This document shows positions 26,762-35,463 of a DNA stretch of 64,000 nucleotides, in pieces. Every line of letters begins with the position of its first letter. The stretch's first letter is position 1. The translations under genes were made by a program, and so were the position numbers. Source of the DNA: Cohnella laeviribosi DSM 21336. Its GTDB lineage: Bacteria; Bacillota; Bacilli; Paenibacillales; Paenibacillaceae. The notes under the pieces were generated by a model. The model did not search any database. It saw only the letters and a program-made list of their open reading frames with translations, and was not told the origin of the DNA. The stretch is taken from assembly GCF_000378425.1 (NCBI RefSeq), contig NZ_KB899813.1, positions 111,146 to 175,145 of the forward strand. The letters run 5' to 3'.

Positions 26762-27739
26762 ATGAGCCGTATTGCAGCAGAACACGACATCCATGCAAGC
26801 TACGCTGCCGGTAAGGTTAAACGGAAACGCAACCGTTTCCTGAGCAGATGGGAGACGCCGGGACTCGGCTACCTGTTCATTTCTCCCTGGCTTGTCGGCT
26901 TTCTATTGCTGACGCTGTATCCGATGCTATTGTCGCTGTATTACTCCTTTACGGATTATACGCTGATGAAGCCCATCAAATGGGTTGGTTTGCGGAATTA
27001 TGAAAGGATTTTCACAGCCGACGACAAATTTCTCCAGTCGGTGAAAGTGACGTTCCTGTACGTTCTGGGATCGGTTCCGCTAAAGCTGATTTTCGCGCTA
27101 TTTATCGCGGTTGTGCTCAATAAAGCTGTGAAAGGCATCTCGGCGTACCGCGTCGCCATTTATTTCCCCTCGCTGATCGGGGGAAGCATCGCCGTGTCGA
27201 TGCTGTGGCGCAACATCTTCGGGGTCGACGGGTTCATCAACAGCGTGCTGGACAAGTTCGGCATCGAAGGAAGCGGATGGATCAGCAACCCGAAGACGGC
27301 GCTTTGGTCGCTTATTTTGCTGTCCGTGTGGCAGTTCGGTTCGGCCATGGTGATTTTCCTTGCCGGGTTAAAGCAAATTCCGAAGGATTTGTACGAAGCT
27401 TCCAGCGTCGACGGAGCGAACCGCTTTGTGCAATTTTTCCGGATTACGCTGCCGATGCTATCGCCCACCCTTTACTTTAACCTGATCATGGGGATCATCG
27501 GCGCCTTCCAAATGTTCACTTCCGCTTACGTGATCACGAACGGCGGACCGATGAACTCGACCTTGGTTTACGCGGTCTACTTGTACGAGCGCGCCTTCAA
27601 CCGCTATCAGCTCGGCTACGCTTCTTCACTCGCCTGGATCATGCTTGTCATGATCGCGATTGTCGCCGCGGCTATCGCGCTGACCTCGAAATACTGGGTG
27701 TTCTACGAGACCGACACGGGAAGGGGGAAACGCAAATGA
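26762..27739 (+). CDS. carbohydrate ABC importer permease 1 (LplB/UgpA-like)
   Basis: A 325-residue membrane protein of the MalF/UgpA class. After a basic cytoplasmic N terminus there are six membrane segments starting GYLFISPWLVGFLLLTLYP. The EAA loop reads EASSVDGANRFVQFFRITLP. The start is ATG 26762 with GAGGTGA just upstream; a GTG at 26753 lies inside that site. It pairs with the next permease and, by context, imports aldouronates or other xylo-oligosaccharides. No dedicated ATPase is nearby, which is usual because such importers share an MsmX-type ATPase. Confidence 0.92.
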   Translation: MSRIAAEHDIHASYAAGKVKRKRNRFLSRWETPGLGYLFISPWLVGFLLLTLYPMLLSLYYSFTDYTLMKPIKWVGLRNYERIFTADDKFLQSVKVTFLYVLGSVPLKLIFALFIAVVLNKAVKGISAYRVAIYFPSLIGGSIAVSMLWRNIFGVDGFINSVLDKFGIEGSGWISNPKTALWSLILLSVWQFGSAMVIFLAGLKQIPKDLYEASSVDGANRFVQFFRITLPMLSPTLYFNLIMGIIGAFQMFTSAYVITNGGPMNSTLVYAVYLYERAFNRYQLGYASSLAWIMLVMIAIVAAAIALTSKYWVFYETDTGRGKRK

Positions 27740-28578
27740 GCGCCAAAGCGAAAAGCGGCTTCCGGCATCTGTTCATGATTTTGTTGAGTTTGGTGATGGT
27801 GTATCCGGTTTTCTGGTGGATCGGAGCCTCGCTCAAAAGCAACGAGGAACTGAGTTCCCCGAACCTCTTCCCGTCCGTCCCGCAGTGGCGGAATTTCACG
27901 GACGGATGGAAGGCGATACCGGGCCATACGTTCACCGAATTTTACTTGAATACGTTGGGACTGGAACTGGCCGTTCTGGTCACGACGCTCGTATCCTGCA
28001 CGTTGGTGGCGTTCGGATTCGCGAGGCTGGATTTTCCGCTCAAGAAATTCTGGTTCTCCGTGCTCATGCTTACCCTGATGCTTCCCGGGCAGGTGCTGAT
28101 CATTCCGCAGTACGCCATGTTCCATCAATTCGGCTGGGTCAATACGTACTGGCCGTTTATCGTTCCCCATCTGCTCGCTTCCGGAGCGGGCGGCACGTTC
28201 TTCGTCTTCCTGCTCGTCCAGTTCATCCGCGGCGTTCCCCGCGAGCTGGACGAATCGGCGAAGATCGACGGCTGCTCCTGGTTCGGCATCTACTTGCGCA
28301 TCGTCATGCCGCTCACGAAGCCGGCCATCGTCACCGTCGTCATCTTCTGCTTCCTGTGGAACTGGGATGACTTCCTCGGCCATTTGCTGTATATTAATTC
28401 AGTCAGCAAATATACCGTAGGCTTGGCGCTGAAAATGATCAACGACACCCAGTCCGGCATGCAGTGGGGACAAGTGCTGGCGATGTCTCTGGTGTCGATC
28501 GTGCCGGCGACCGTGGTGTTCGCCATCGCCCAGAAACAACTGGTGGAAGGCGTGGCGACGACGGGAATAAAAGGGTAA
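27736..28578 (+). CDS. carbohydrate ABC importer permease 2 (UgpE/YtcP-like)
   Basis: A 280-residue MalG-class permease with six membrane segments. It begins within the stop of permease 1 (ATGA overlap). The EAA loop is ELDESAKIDGCSWFGIYLRI, followed by the conserved MPLTKPAI. The C terminus KQLVEGVATTGIKG is typical of this class. It ends the transport operon before a long hairpin. Confidence 0.92.
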   Translation: MSAKAKSGFRHLFMILLSLVMVYPVFWWIGASLKSNEELSSPNLFPSVPQWRNFTDGWKAIPGHTFTEFYLNTLGLELAVLVTTLVSCTLVAFGFARLDFPLKKFWFSVLMLTLMLPGQVLIIPQYAMFHQFGWVNTYWPFIVPHLLASGAGGTFFVFLLVQFIRGVPRELDESAKIDGCSWFGIYLRIVMPLTKPAIVTVVIFCFLWNWDDFLGHLLYINSVSKYTVGLALKMINDTQSGMQWGQVLAMSLVSIVPATVVFAIAQKQLVEGVATTGIKG

Positions 28579-28627
28579 GGCGGAACCCGGAAACCGGAAA
28601 CCGGACCGCCGGGATGCCACTATATCC

Positions 28628-28671
28628 AGACGACCAAAAAAGCGACGATTTTCGTTGCTTTTTTGTCGTCT
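28628..28671 (+). terminator. long terminator hairpin between permease and kinase genes
   Basis: AGACGACC-AAAAAAGCGACG pairs with CGTTGCTTTTTT-GTCGTCT with one mismatch and one bulge. The T-run lies inside the symmetrical stem, and the structure would terminate in either direction. Confidence 0.65.
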
Positions 28672-28688
28672 GACAGACGGGACGGGGA

Positions 28689-30440
28689 ATGATGGGAAAT
28701 CCTTTCAAAAAATACCGGATCGATTATTTGTTCTTCGGCTGCTTCGCCCTGTTGATTCTGGTCATGCTCGGATGCACCGTCTGGACGAGCTACAGCCTGT
28801 CTTCCAAGGAACTGGCGAAAGCGACGTCCGTCCACCAGCAGAAGCTGCTGGACCAGCTCAACAACGAGATCGCCTCCCGCCTGACGATGATCGAGCAGAT
28901 TTCGCTGTCGACCTCGCGCGACAACAAGCTGATTTATTTTCTGAGCAAGAGCGGCTCGGAGGACGAGTTCACCCGGTTCCAGACCTTCAAGGAAGTGCAG
29001 CAATCGCTCGCGAATCTCACGTATTCCATTCCGTTAATCCAGGGAATCGATCTTTACATGAAGCATCCGTTCCAAGCGGACTCGTACAGCTATATTCAAT
29101 TCCGGGATCTTGACAAAGCTTCGGAGCAGAGCTGGTACCCGGACATGCGGAAGAACGACTTCGTGTGGACGGGAAAGCAAGTGATCAAGGCGTTTCAAGG
29201 CGATATTGCCGTCATCAGTTTCGTCCGTTCGATTGAATACAACAACCGCCATCTCGGTTATCTCGTCGTGCACGCCAAAGCGGATTCGCTGGAAGAGATG
29301 CTGGCTGGCTCCTCGGCGGATGCCAACCGGATGATGCTGGATGCAACCGGCCAGCCGATTCTGACGATCGGGAAGGTGCCGGACGAGGCGCAGTGGTCCG
29401 AATGGAAAAACAAGCTTACCGACCGGTCGGGCCTTTTCCGCGTAGCCTTGCAGGGAGAGCGGGGAGGCGGACTTTTGGTCTACTCCAAAATGAACCAGTC
29501 GAACTGGACGATGGTGGAAGTTACGCCCTGGTCGTCCATCGCCAAGGGCAGCGTCCGTTTGGCCGAGACGATCGGCGTGATCGGCGCCGTCTCCATCGTT
29601 CTGGCGCTGCTGCTCGCGCTCTGGCTCAGCAGGCAATTGACGTCCCCGATCCGGACGCTGGTGTCGGCGATGAACCTCTATACCCTCTCCGGGCGAAAGG
29701 TGGACCTGCCCGAAGATTACCGGAACGAATTCGGCTACTTGTTTGCGGGCTACCGCAAGCAGATGGATCGGATCGAGGAGCTGTACAACTCGCTTGAAGC
29801 CCGCCATGAGCAGCTTCGCAGGGCGGAGATCGAAACGCTGCAGGCCAACATCAATCCCCACTTTCTTTACAATACGTTGGACCAGTTGAACTGGATGGCC
29901 ATTTCGGCCGGCCAGCCGGAAATGAGCCGGATTCTCGAACTGATGGGCCGGATGTTCCGCATCGGCCTGTCCAACGGCGAGAGCTTTATTACGGTTGCGG
30001 ATGAACTGGAGCATGTCCAATGCTACCTGGAAATTCAGCGGCTCAGGTTGGGCAACGGCTTGAACTACAAGATCGAGGTTACGGAAGAGGCGCGCAAGCT
30101 CTACATTCTCAAGATGGTGCTTCAGCCTTTCGTCGAGAACGCCGTGATCCACGGCTTTCATCTCCAAAGCGGCGGAACCGTCGTCATCCGCATTCGTCCC
30201 GAGGAAGGCTTCCTCCGGATTGCGGTCGAGGATAACGGCGTCGGCCTGCGGTCCGATCCGGACCGGCAAGCGAAACGCAAGACCGGAGGCTACGGGATAC
30301 GCAATGTCCGGGAACGGATCAAAGCCTATTTCGGACATCCGTACGGCGTCGTTCTATCGAACCGCGAGGAAGGCGGGACGAGAGTCCTCATTACGCTGCC
30401 GCTCATGCGCGAACGTCCCGGGCCGGCGAATCCGAACTAG
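28689..30440 (+). CDS. YesM-type sensor histidine kinase
   Basis: A 583-residue membrane kinase. A transmembrane helix (YLFFGCFALLILVMLGCTVW) near residue 12, an extracellular sensor of about 260 residues, a second helix (IGVIGAVSIVLALLLALWLS), a HAMP-type linker, the His-kinase motif NINPHFLYNTLDQ (His391) and an HATPase domain (VENAVIHGFHL, VEDNGVG, GGYGIRNVRERI). GGGGA precedes the ATG. It should phosphorylate the AraC-type regulator encoded after the binding-protein gene, linking extracellular oligosaccharide to transporter expression. Confidence 0.92.
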   Translation: MMGNPFKKYRIDYLFFGCFALLILVMLGCTVWTSYSLSSKELAKATSVHQQKLLDQLNNEIASRLTMIEQISLSTSRDNKLIYFLSKSGSEDEFTRFQTFKEVQQSLANLTYSIPLIQGIDLYMKHPFQADSYSYIQFRDLDKASEQSWYPDMRKNDFVWTGKQVIKAFQGDIAVISFVRSIEYNNRHLGYLVVHAKADSLEEMLAGSSADANRMMLDATGQPILTIGKVPDEAQWSEWKNKLTDRSGLFRVALQGERGGGLLVYSKMNQSNWTMVEVTPWSSIAKGSVRLAETIGVIGAVSIVLALLLALWLSRQLTSPIRTLVSAMNLYTLSGRKVDLPEDYRNEFGYLFAGYRKQMDRIEELYNSLEARHEQLRRAEIETLQANINPHFLYNTLDQLNWMAISAGQPEMSRILELMGRMFRIGLSNGESFITVADELEHVQCYLEIQRLRLGNGLNYKIEVTEEARKLYILKMVLQPFVENAVIHGFHLQSGGTVVIRIRPEEGFLRIAVEDNGVGLRSDPDRQAKRKTGGYGIRNVRERIKAYFGHPYGVVLSNREEGGTRVLITLPLMRERPGPANPN

Positions 30441-30488
30441 GACCGGATCGGGAGATGAGGATCAGATCGGATAATTTTGAAATATATT

Positions 30489-30531
30489 GTGCATCTCTCT
30501 TCTACAAACGGGCATGGAGAGTTGTTACGAT
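30489..30531 (+). promoter_or_regulatory. promoter with shared 17-bp element (binding-protein gene)
   Basis: GTGCATCTCTCTTCTAC at 30489-30505 and a TACGAT -10 at 30526-30531, separated by 20 bp exactly as in the permease promoter at 26686-26728. Confidence 0.7.
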
Positions 30532-30576
30532 AGTTCATGAAAAGCGGTTGTCATACAAAAGGGGAGATGATTGTAC

Positions 30577-31893
30577 ATGAAGGTTTGGAAGCGCTTATCG
30601 GGCATTTCGGCATCGCTGGTTCTGGCTTTGTCTCTCGCCGCTTGCGGAAGCGGCGGCGGCAACAGCGCAAGCCCGTCGTCCGATTCCGCCTCGGGAAGCG
30701 GCGGCGCGGCCGGCGGAGAAAAGGTCAAGCTTCGCATCATGTGGTGGGGTTCGCAGCAACGGCACCAGGCGACGTTGAATGCGCTGGATTTCTATACCAA
30801 GCAAAATCCCAACGTGACGTTCGAACCCGAGTACTCCGGCATGGAGGGCTACCTGGACAAGCTGTCGACCCAAGCCGCGGCCAATAACGCGCCCGACATT
30901 TTTCAGATCGACCCGAGCTGGGTAGCGGACTGGGCTTCCCGGGGCCAACTGGCGGACTTGTCGGAAGGCGTCGATTTGTCGAATGTGGACGAGAAGCTGG
31001 TCAACGGCGGAAAAGTCGACGGCAAGCAAGTGGCGATTCCGCTCGGTTCGGCCGCATACGGCATGATCTACGACAAAGCGGCGATGGAAAAACTCGGTCT
31101 GCAGCCGCCGAAAAACGGCTGGACCTGGGACGACTTCTTCAAGCTGGCGAAGGAGTCCAAATCCAAGTTGGCGGAAGGCCAATATTTCACGAAGGACTAT
31201 GCGGGCGATTACTTCGCCTTTAGCGCCTTCCACTATGCGGAAGGAAAAGGCTTGCTGGTCACGGAGGACGGCAAGTTCAACATCGACAGGGACACGTTCC
31301 TGAAATGGACGAAGCAGTTCGAGGAGCTGCGCAATCTGGGCGTCGTTCCGCCGGCCGACGTCAACGCGTCGGACAAGGAAATGGACCCGACCGGCGACCT
31401 GATGGTGAAAGGCAAAATCTTGATTCGCCTGTCGTTCTCGAACAACTTCGTTTCCTGGGACAGCCTGAAGCCCGGCGCGTACGATTTGGTCACGATGCCG
31501 CGCTCGAAAGAAGCGGGCGGCTGGCTGAAGCCCTCCCTGTTCTTCGGCGTCTCCGCTCATTCCGCGCATCAGGAAGAAGCCAAAAAGTTCCTCGATTGGT
31601 TCACGAACAGCCCGGACGCCGTCAAAATTCTCGGCACGACGCGGGGCAACCCGGTCAACAACAAAGTCGCGGCCGAAGTGGCTTCCAGCTTCAGCGCGGC
31701 CGACAAGGTCGGCATGGAGATGTACAACGCGACTGCGGTCGACGGCCAGCAATGGACGGCCGGCGCAAGCGGCTGGACCAACTGGGTCGACAAAGACTGG
31801 GCGCTCATTCGGGATGAATTGAGCTTCAAGAAGACAACGCCCGAGCAAGCGTATGAAGAGCTGAAGAGCATGGCTCAGGAGTACGAAAATTAA
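30577..31893 (+). CDS. oligosaccharide-binding lipoprotein (SBP_bac_1)
   Basis: A 438-residue extracellular binding protein with a lipobox (LAAC) and Ser/Gly linker, followed by a type II fold: LRIMWWGSQQRHQATLNALDF, DIFQIDPSWVADWASRGQL, and KTTPEQAYEELKS near the end. Start ATG 30577 follows GGGGAG at 30561-30566. It is the solute receptor for permeases 26762-28578. Proximity to the GH67 enzyme suggests aldouronates as ligand, as in the aldouronate utilization cluster of Paenibacillus sp. JDR-2. It is transcribed from its own activator-type promoter, so receptor and permeases can be made in different amounts. Confidence 0.9.
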   Translation: MKVWKRLSGISASLVLALSLAACGSGGGNSASPSSDSASGSGGAAGGEKVKLRIMWWGSQQRHQATLNALDFYTKQNPNVTFEPEYSGMEGYLDKLSTQAAANNAPDIFQIDPSWVADWASRGQLADLSEGVDLSNVDEKLVNGGKVDGKQVAIPLGSAAYGMIYDKAAMEKLGLQPPKNGWTWDDFFKLAKESKSKLAEGQYFTKDYAGDYFAFSAFHYAEGKGLLVTEDGKFNIDRDTFLKWTKQFEELRNLGVVPPADVNASDKEMDPTGDLMVKGKILIRLSFSNNFVSWDSLKPGAYDLVTMPRSKEAGGWLKPSLFFGVSAHSAHQEEAKKFLDWFTNSPDAVKILGTTRGNPVNNKVAAEVASSFSAADKVGMEMYNATAVDGQQWTAGASGWTNWVDKDWALIRDELSFKKTTPEQAYEELKSMAQEYEN

Positions 31894-32003
31894 TAGAATG
31901 GAGTAAAATAAGAAACATGCCCGGTACGCTCTCGTGCGCCGGGCATGTTCCGATGTAGCGGATAGGATGAAGTTCCCGCTTGGCCAAAGGAGTGAAGAAC
32001 GAA

Positions 32004-33626
32004 ATGTGGAAGATTGCCATCATCGACGACGACCGCCAAGTGCTGCAAGGAATGAAGCATGCCATTCCCTGGGAGGAGCTTCATGCGGAATGGGCCGGAG
32101 AGGCGCTTAACGGCAGAGACGGCCTTGACCTGATCCGTTCCGTTTGCCCGGATATTTTGATCACCGACATTTATATGCCTGTCATGAACGGATTGGATAT
32201 GATCGAATGCCTTCGCGAGGAGCAATTCAACGGCAAGATCATCATCTTAAGCGGTTATTCGGATTTCGAGTACGCGAGGCAGGCGCTGCGCCTGAATGTG
32301 AGCGATTACTTGTCGAAGCCGATCAGCATTCCGACGTTGAAAGAGGTGCTGGGCAGAGTCATCGCGAGCCTTGCCGAAGAGGAAGAGAACCGCATGAAGC
32401 AGGACGAGCTGCAGCGCCGTCTGATGCTGTACGCGCCGTTCGTCGAGAAGGAATGGATCAAGTCCGCTATTTCGGGAACGCTTACGGGAACCTATTTGCA
32501 GAGCGAATCGATGCCGGCGCCTTACCGGTTCTGGCAAACGGCCCGGCATGTCGTGGTAGGCATCAACATTGTCCGGGATATTCGGGTCGGCGCTTTCTCG
32601 TTGTCCGATCTGAACCTTTTCCGATTTGCGGTGCGCAATATCGCCTGCGAAGTGACGGCGGAACGATTCTCCGCGTTCGAATATACCGAGCTTCACGGCA
32701 CGCATTCGGCCCTTTTGATCCATCCCCCGGCGGAGATGGACGAGCGGCAAACGGAATCGCTGCTCAAAGAGCTCGGCGTGAAGCTGATCGAAGCGGCGGC
32801 AAGCTATTTGAAGTTAACCCTTTATGTCGGCCTGGGCGGAATCAAGACGGATTGGCGGGATATTCCCGATTCCACGGAGGAAGCCTTCCGGGCGATTGAA
32901 CAAAGGGGACCGGCGCTGGTTGCCGGCTACGCTTTGTACGGGAGCCGGGAGGGGGGCCAAGGCCATGCGCGTTCCTCGCTCATCCGGCCGGTCAAGTTCT
33001 ACCAGGAGCTGGCGGGCGCGATCAAAATGGGGCAGGAGACGCTGGCGAACGGCATCATCGATCAATTTGTCGCCCAATTGTCCGACCGCAAGGAAGCCGG
33101 TCCCGAATATTTGAAGATGCTCGCCAGGGAGATCTGGGCGATTCTGGCTTACAGCATGTACGAGGTCGGCATCGTCTTGGACGAAATTTTCCCCGATTCG
33201 AAGGTCCATCAGGAATGGCTCGGGATCACCCGCGCCGACCAATTGGCGGAATGGCTCAAAGGCAAGGTGTCCGACATTTGCAATAGCCGCCAGTGGCGCG
33301 GGAACGGCAAGCACCGGCAGGCGGTCGATTTCATGATTCAATACATTCACGAGAACTACAACGAGGATATTACGCTGTCCGACCTGGCCGATAAAGTGTA
33401 TATCTCGCGGAATTATTTGTCGTATATTTTCAAAAACATCACCGGCGAGTCCTTCAACTCGTACCTGACGCGCGTCCGCATGGAGAAGGCCAAAGAATTG
33501 CTTATGGAACACAAAATGCTGGTCTACGAAGTGGCGGAAAAAGTCGGGTATCAAAACGTTCCGTATTTCAGCACATTGTTCAAAAAATATACCGGCTTGA
33601 AACCGACGGAAATCGTCCGGTCTTAA
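32004..33626 (+). CDS. YesN-type response regulator, AraC family
   Basis: A 540-residue regulator: receiver domain (IAIIDDDRQ, Asp55 in ILITDIYMPVMNG, ILSGYSDFEYAR, YLSKPIS), a long middle region, and an AraC DNA-binding pair at the C terminus (ITLSDLADKVYISRNYLSYIF, VGYQNVPYFSTLFKKYTG). AAAGGAGTGA lies 10 nt before ATG 32004. It is the partner of the kinase at 28689 and the likely binder of the shared 17-bp element before the permease and binding-protein genes. Confidence 0.92.
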   Translation: MWKIAIIDDDRQVLQGMKHAIPWEELHAEWAGEALNGRDGLDLIRSVCPDILITDIYMPVMNGLDMIECLREEQFNGKIIILSGYSDFEYARQALRLNVSDYLSKPISIPTLKEVLGRVIASLAEEEENRMKQDELQRRLMLYAPFVEKEWIKSAISGTLTGTYLQSESMPAPYRFWQTARHVVVGINIVRDIRVGAFSLSDLNLFRFAVRNIACEVTAERFSAFEYTELHGTHSALLIHPPAEMDERQTESLLKELGVKLIEAAASYLKLTLYVGLGGIKTDWRDIPDSTEEAFRAIEQRGPALVAGYALYGSREGGQGHARSSLIRPVKFYQELAGAIKMGQETLANGIIDQFVAQLSDRKEAGPEYLKMLAREIWAILAYSMYEVGIVLDEIFPDSKVHQEWLGITRADQLAEWLKGKVSDICNSRQWRGNGKHRQAVDFMIQYIHENYNEDITLSDLADKVYISRNYLSYIFKNITGESFNSYLTRVRMEKAKELLMEHKMLVYEVAEKVGYQNVPYFSTLFKKYTGLKPTEIVRS

Positions 33627-33653
33627 AGGCGGGAGAACAAAGGGGCGGAAAAA

Positions 33654-34448
33654 GTGAGTGTAACCGTTGGGCAAGTCATCCAGCGCTTGGTGGAGCCGTG
33701 CGAACGGTTGGACGATTCGGTCGACCGGTTGATCGCGGGAACGCCGGAGACCCGGGTGACGGGAATCGCGACCGTTTTTTCGGCCACGCATGAAGCGGTG
33801 GAGCGGGCGGCCGCTTTGGGGGCCAATCTTCTGATCACGCACGAAGGAACCTTCTACAACCATCAAGAACGGACCGATTGGCTGCAGGACAGTCCCGTTT
33901 ATCAGAACAAACGCAGGCTCATTGAAGAATCCGGCATGGCCATTTACCGTTTTCACGATCATTGGCACCGGTACCGTCCCGACGGCATTATGGCCGGTCT
34001 GATCCAAGCTTTGGATTGGGAACCCTTCGTCGAAGAGCATTTGCCGGCGGCTTCCGTCGTATCCCTTCCCGTCAGGACGGTAAGGGAAATTGCCGGGTAC
34101 GTGAAGGAAAAGCTCGGCATTCCCCATGTTCGCGTTGCCGGCGATCCGTCCTTGCCCTGTTCGCGGGTCGGGCTGCTGGTGGGCTATAGGGGAAGCGGGG
34201 CGAACGCGATTCCGCTTTTTGAACAGAAGCGGCTGGATCTCGTCATTGCCGGCGAAGGCCCCGAATGGGAGACGCCGGAATACGTGCGGGACGCCGCCAG
34301 CCAGGGAAACGGAAAGGCCGTCCTGTTCCTTGGCCACGAAGCCAGCGAAGAGCCGGGCATGCGTTATTTGGCCGAACGGTTGAAAGAGGCCTTTCCCGAG
34401 GTTCCCGTACATTTCATCGCTTCGAAACCTGTCTTTACCATCGTCTGA
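33654..34448 (+). CDS. Nif3-like dinuclear metal-centre protein
   Basis: A 264-residue member of the Nif3/YbgI family, which forms hexamers with a two-metal site. Metal ligands are suggested by LLITHEGTFYNH, the HDHWHRYRPDG segment and the late GEGPEWETPEYVRDA. It begins at GTG 33654, 27 bp after the regulator, so it may be the last gene of that operon. Its biochemical role is uncertain; a hydrolase or cofactor-processing function has been proposed for the family. Confidence 0.75.
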   Translation: MSVTVGQVIQRLVEPCERLDDSVDRLIAGTPETRVTGIATVFSATHEAVERAAALGANLLITHEGTFYNHQERTDWLQDSPVYQNKRRLIEESGMAIYRFHDHWHRYRPDGIMAGLIQALDWEPFVEEHLPAASVVSLPVRTVREIAGYVKEKLGIPHVRVAGDPSLPCSRVGLLVGYRGSGANAIPLFEQKRLDLVIAGEGPEWETPEYVRDAASQGNGKAVLFLGHEASEEPGMRYLAERLKEAFPEVPVHFIASKPVFTIV

Positions 34449-34450
34449 GC

Positions 34451-34500
34451 GCCTTCCCGCGGAACGGAATGCGGGTCCGTAGGGATCGGGCGTTTTTTTC
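34451..34500 (+). terminator. probable terminator after the Nif3-like gene
   Basis: CGCC-CCCGC...GCGGG-GGCG nested stems ending in CGTTTTTTTC at about 34490-34500. Confidence 0.5.
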
Positions 34501-34784
34501 TTCGACGACTGACTCCTTAACATCCCCTGTTTGTTTTTTCCGTTTTTGAAGGTCATGTTCGGGCGTGCGTCGGAACCGTCTTTGTTAGGCTCTTTCCGGC
34601 AAACGGACGAACCGCTTTCAAACGGATGAACCCGTCTTAAAGCCGGCGAGGCCCGCGCTGCGTTCCGGTTAGAAGACGGGAATGGACCGGAACGCCCGCG
34701 CTAAAGCCGGTTTCGCAACGGGAGTTCCGCTCGCAGGGGGCCGGTCGGGCGATGGGGTCATAGACGGGTGACAACGCTCAGCGG

Positions 34785-35285
34785 TCATGTAGTCCGTCCA
34801 GTACGCTTCTTTGCCGCTAACCTCGTCGCTGCCCCGTCATGTAGTCCGTCCAGTACGCTTCTTTGCTGCCAGTTTCGCTGCTCATCCGCCAAGTAGTCCG
34901 CCCAGTACGCTTCTTTGCTGCCAACCTTGTCGCTGCCCCGTCAAGTAGTCCGTCCAGTGCGCTTCTTTGCTGCTAACCTCGTCGCTAACCCGTCATGTAG
35001 TCCGTCCAGTACGCTTCTTTGCTGCTAACCTCGTCGCTGCCCCGTCAAGTAGTCCGCCCAGTACGCTTCTTTGCTGCTAACCTCGTCGCTGCCTCGTCAA
35101 GTAGTCCGTCCAGTACGCTTCTTTGCTGCTAACCTCGTCGCTGCCCCGTCATGTAGTCCGTCCAGTACGCTTCTTTGCCGACAGTTTCGCTGCTGACCCT
35201 CCATGTAGTCCGCCCAGTACGCTACATTTCCTCCGTCTGTGGTGTTCACCCGCCAAGTAGTCCGTCCAGTACGCTACATTGCCGC
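34785..35285. repeat. 52-bp tandem repeat array 3 (ten units)
   Basis: AGTCC words occur at 34791, 34843, 34895, 34947, 34999, 35051, 35103, 35155, 35207 and 35259, all exactly 52 bp apart. Units 1-8 carry GTACGCTTCTTTGC in the core instead of GTACGCTACATTG and the partner segment CTAACCTCGTCGCTGCC. Units 9 and 10 return to the CTACATT form and unit 9 carries a partner segment like that of array 1. Confidence 0.92.
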
Positions 35286-35463
35286 TGCGTCAGCCTGGCA
35301 GCGACCGCATGCCAATGCCGGCGCTTCTTTTCGTCACCGGGATTTTTATCCGGGGCAAGCCGCCTTCGGGAGGTTGAAAAAGGCAAAAAAAGGTATAATG
35401 AAATCAATACCGGTTGCGGCTCATGCTGTCCGGCATGTCCGGAGCGAAAGGAGAGGGACGTTA

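Larger units (their letters stand above)
34449..35463. other. intergenic region with repeat array
   Basis: Holds the terminator of the Nif3-like gene, about 250 bp without recognisable features (34510-34780), array 3, and about 120 bp leader of the malic enzyme gene. No gene is supported. Confidence 0.6.

Noticed and set aside
30538..30553. Second cre site before the aldouronate-type binding protein
   Set aside because: TGAAAAGCGGTTGTCA is symmetrical in part but has two extra bases relative to the cre consensus, so the key CG is misplaced.
12361..35285. CRISPR arrays
   Set aside because: The 52-bp units have nearly identical partner segments within an array instead of unique spacers, and no cas genes are present.
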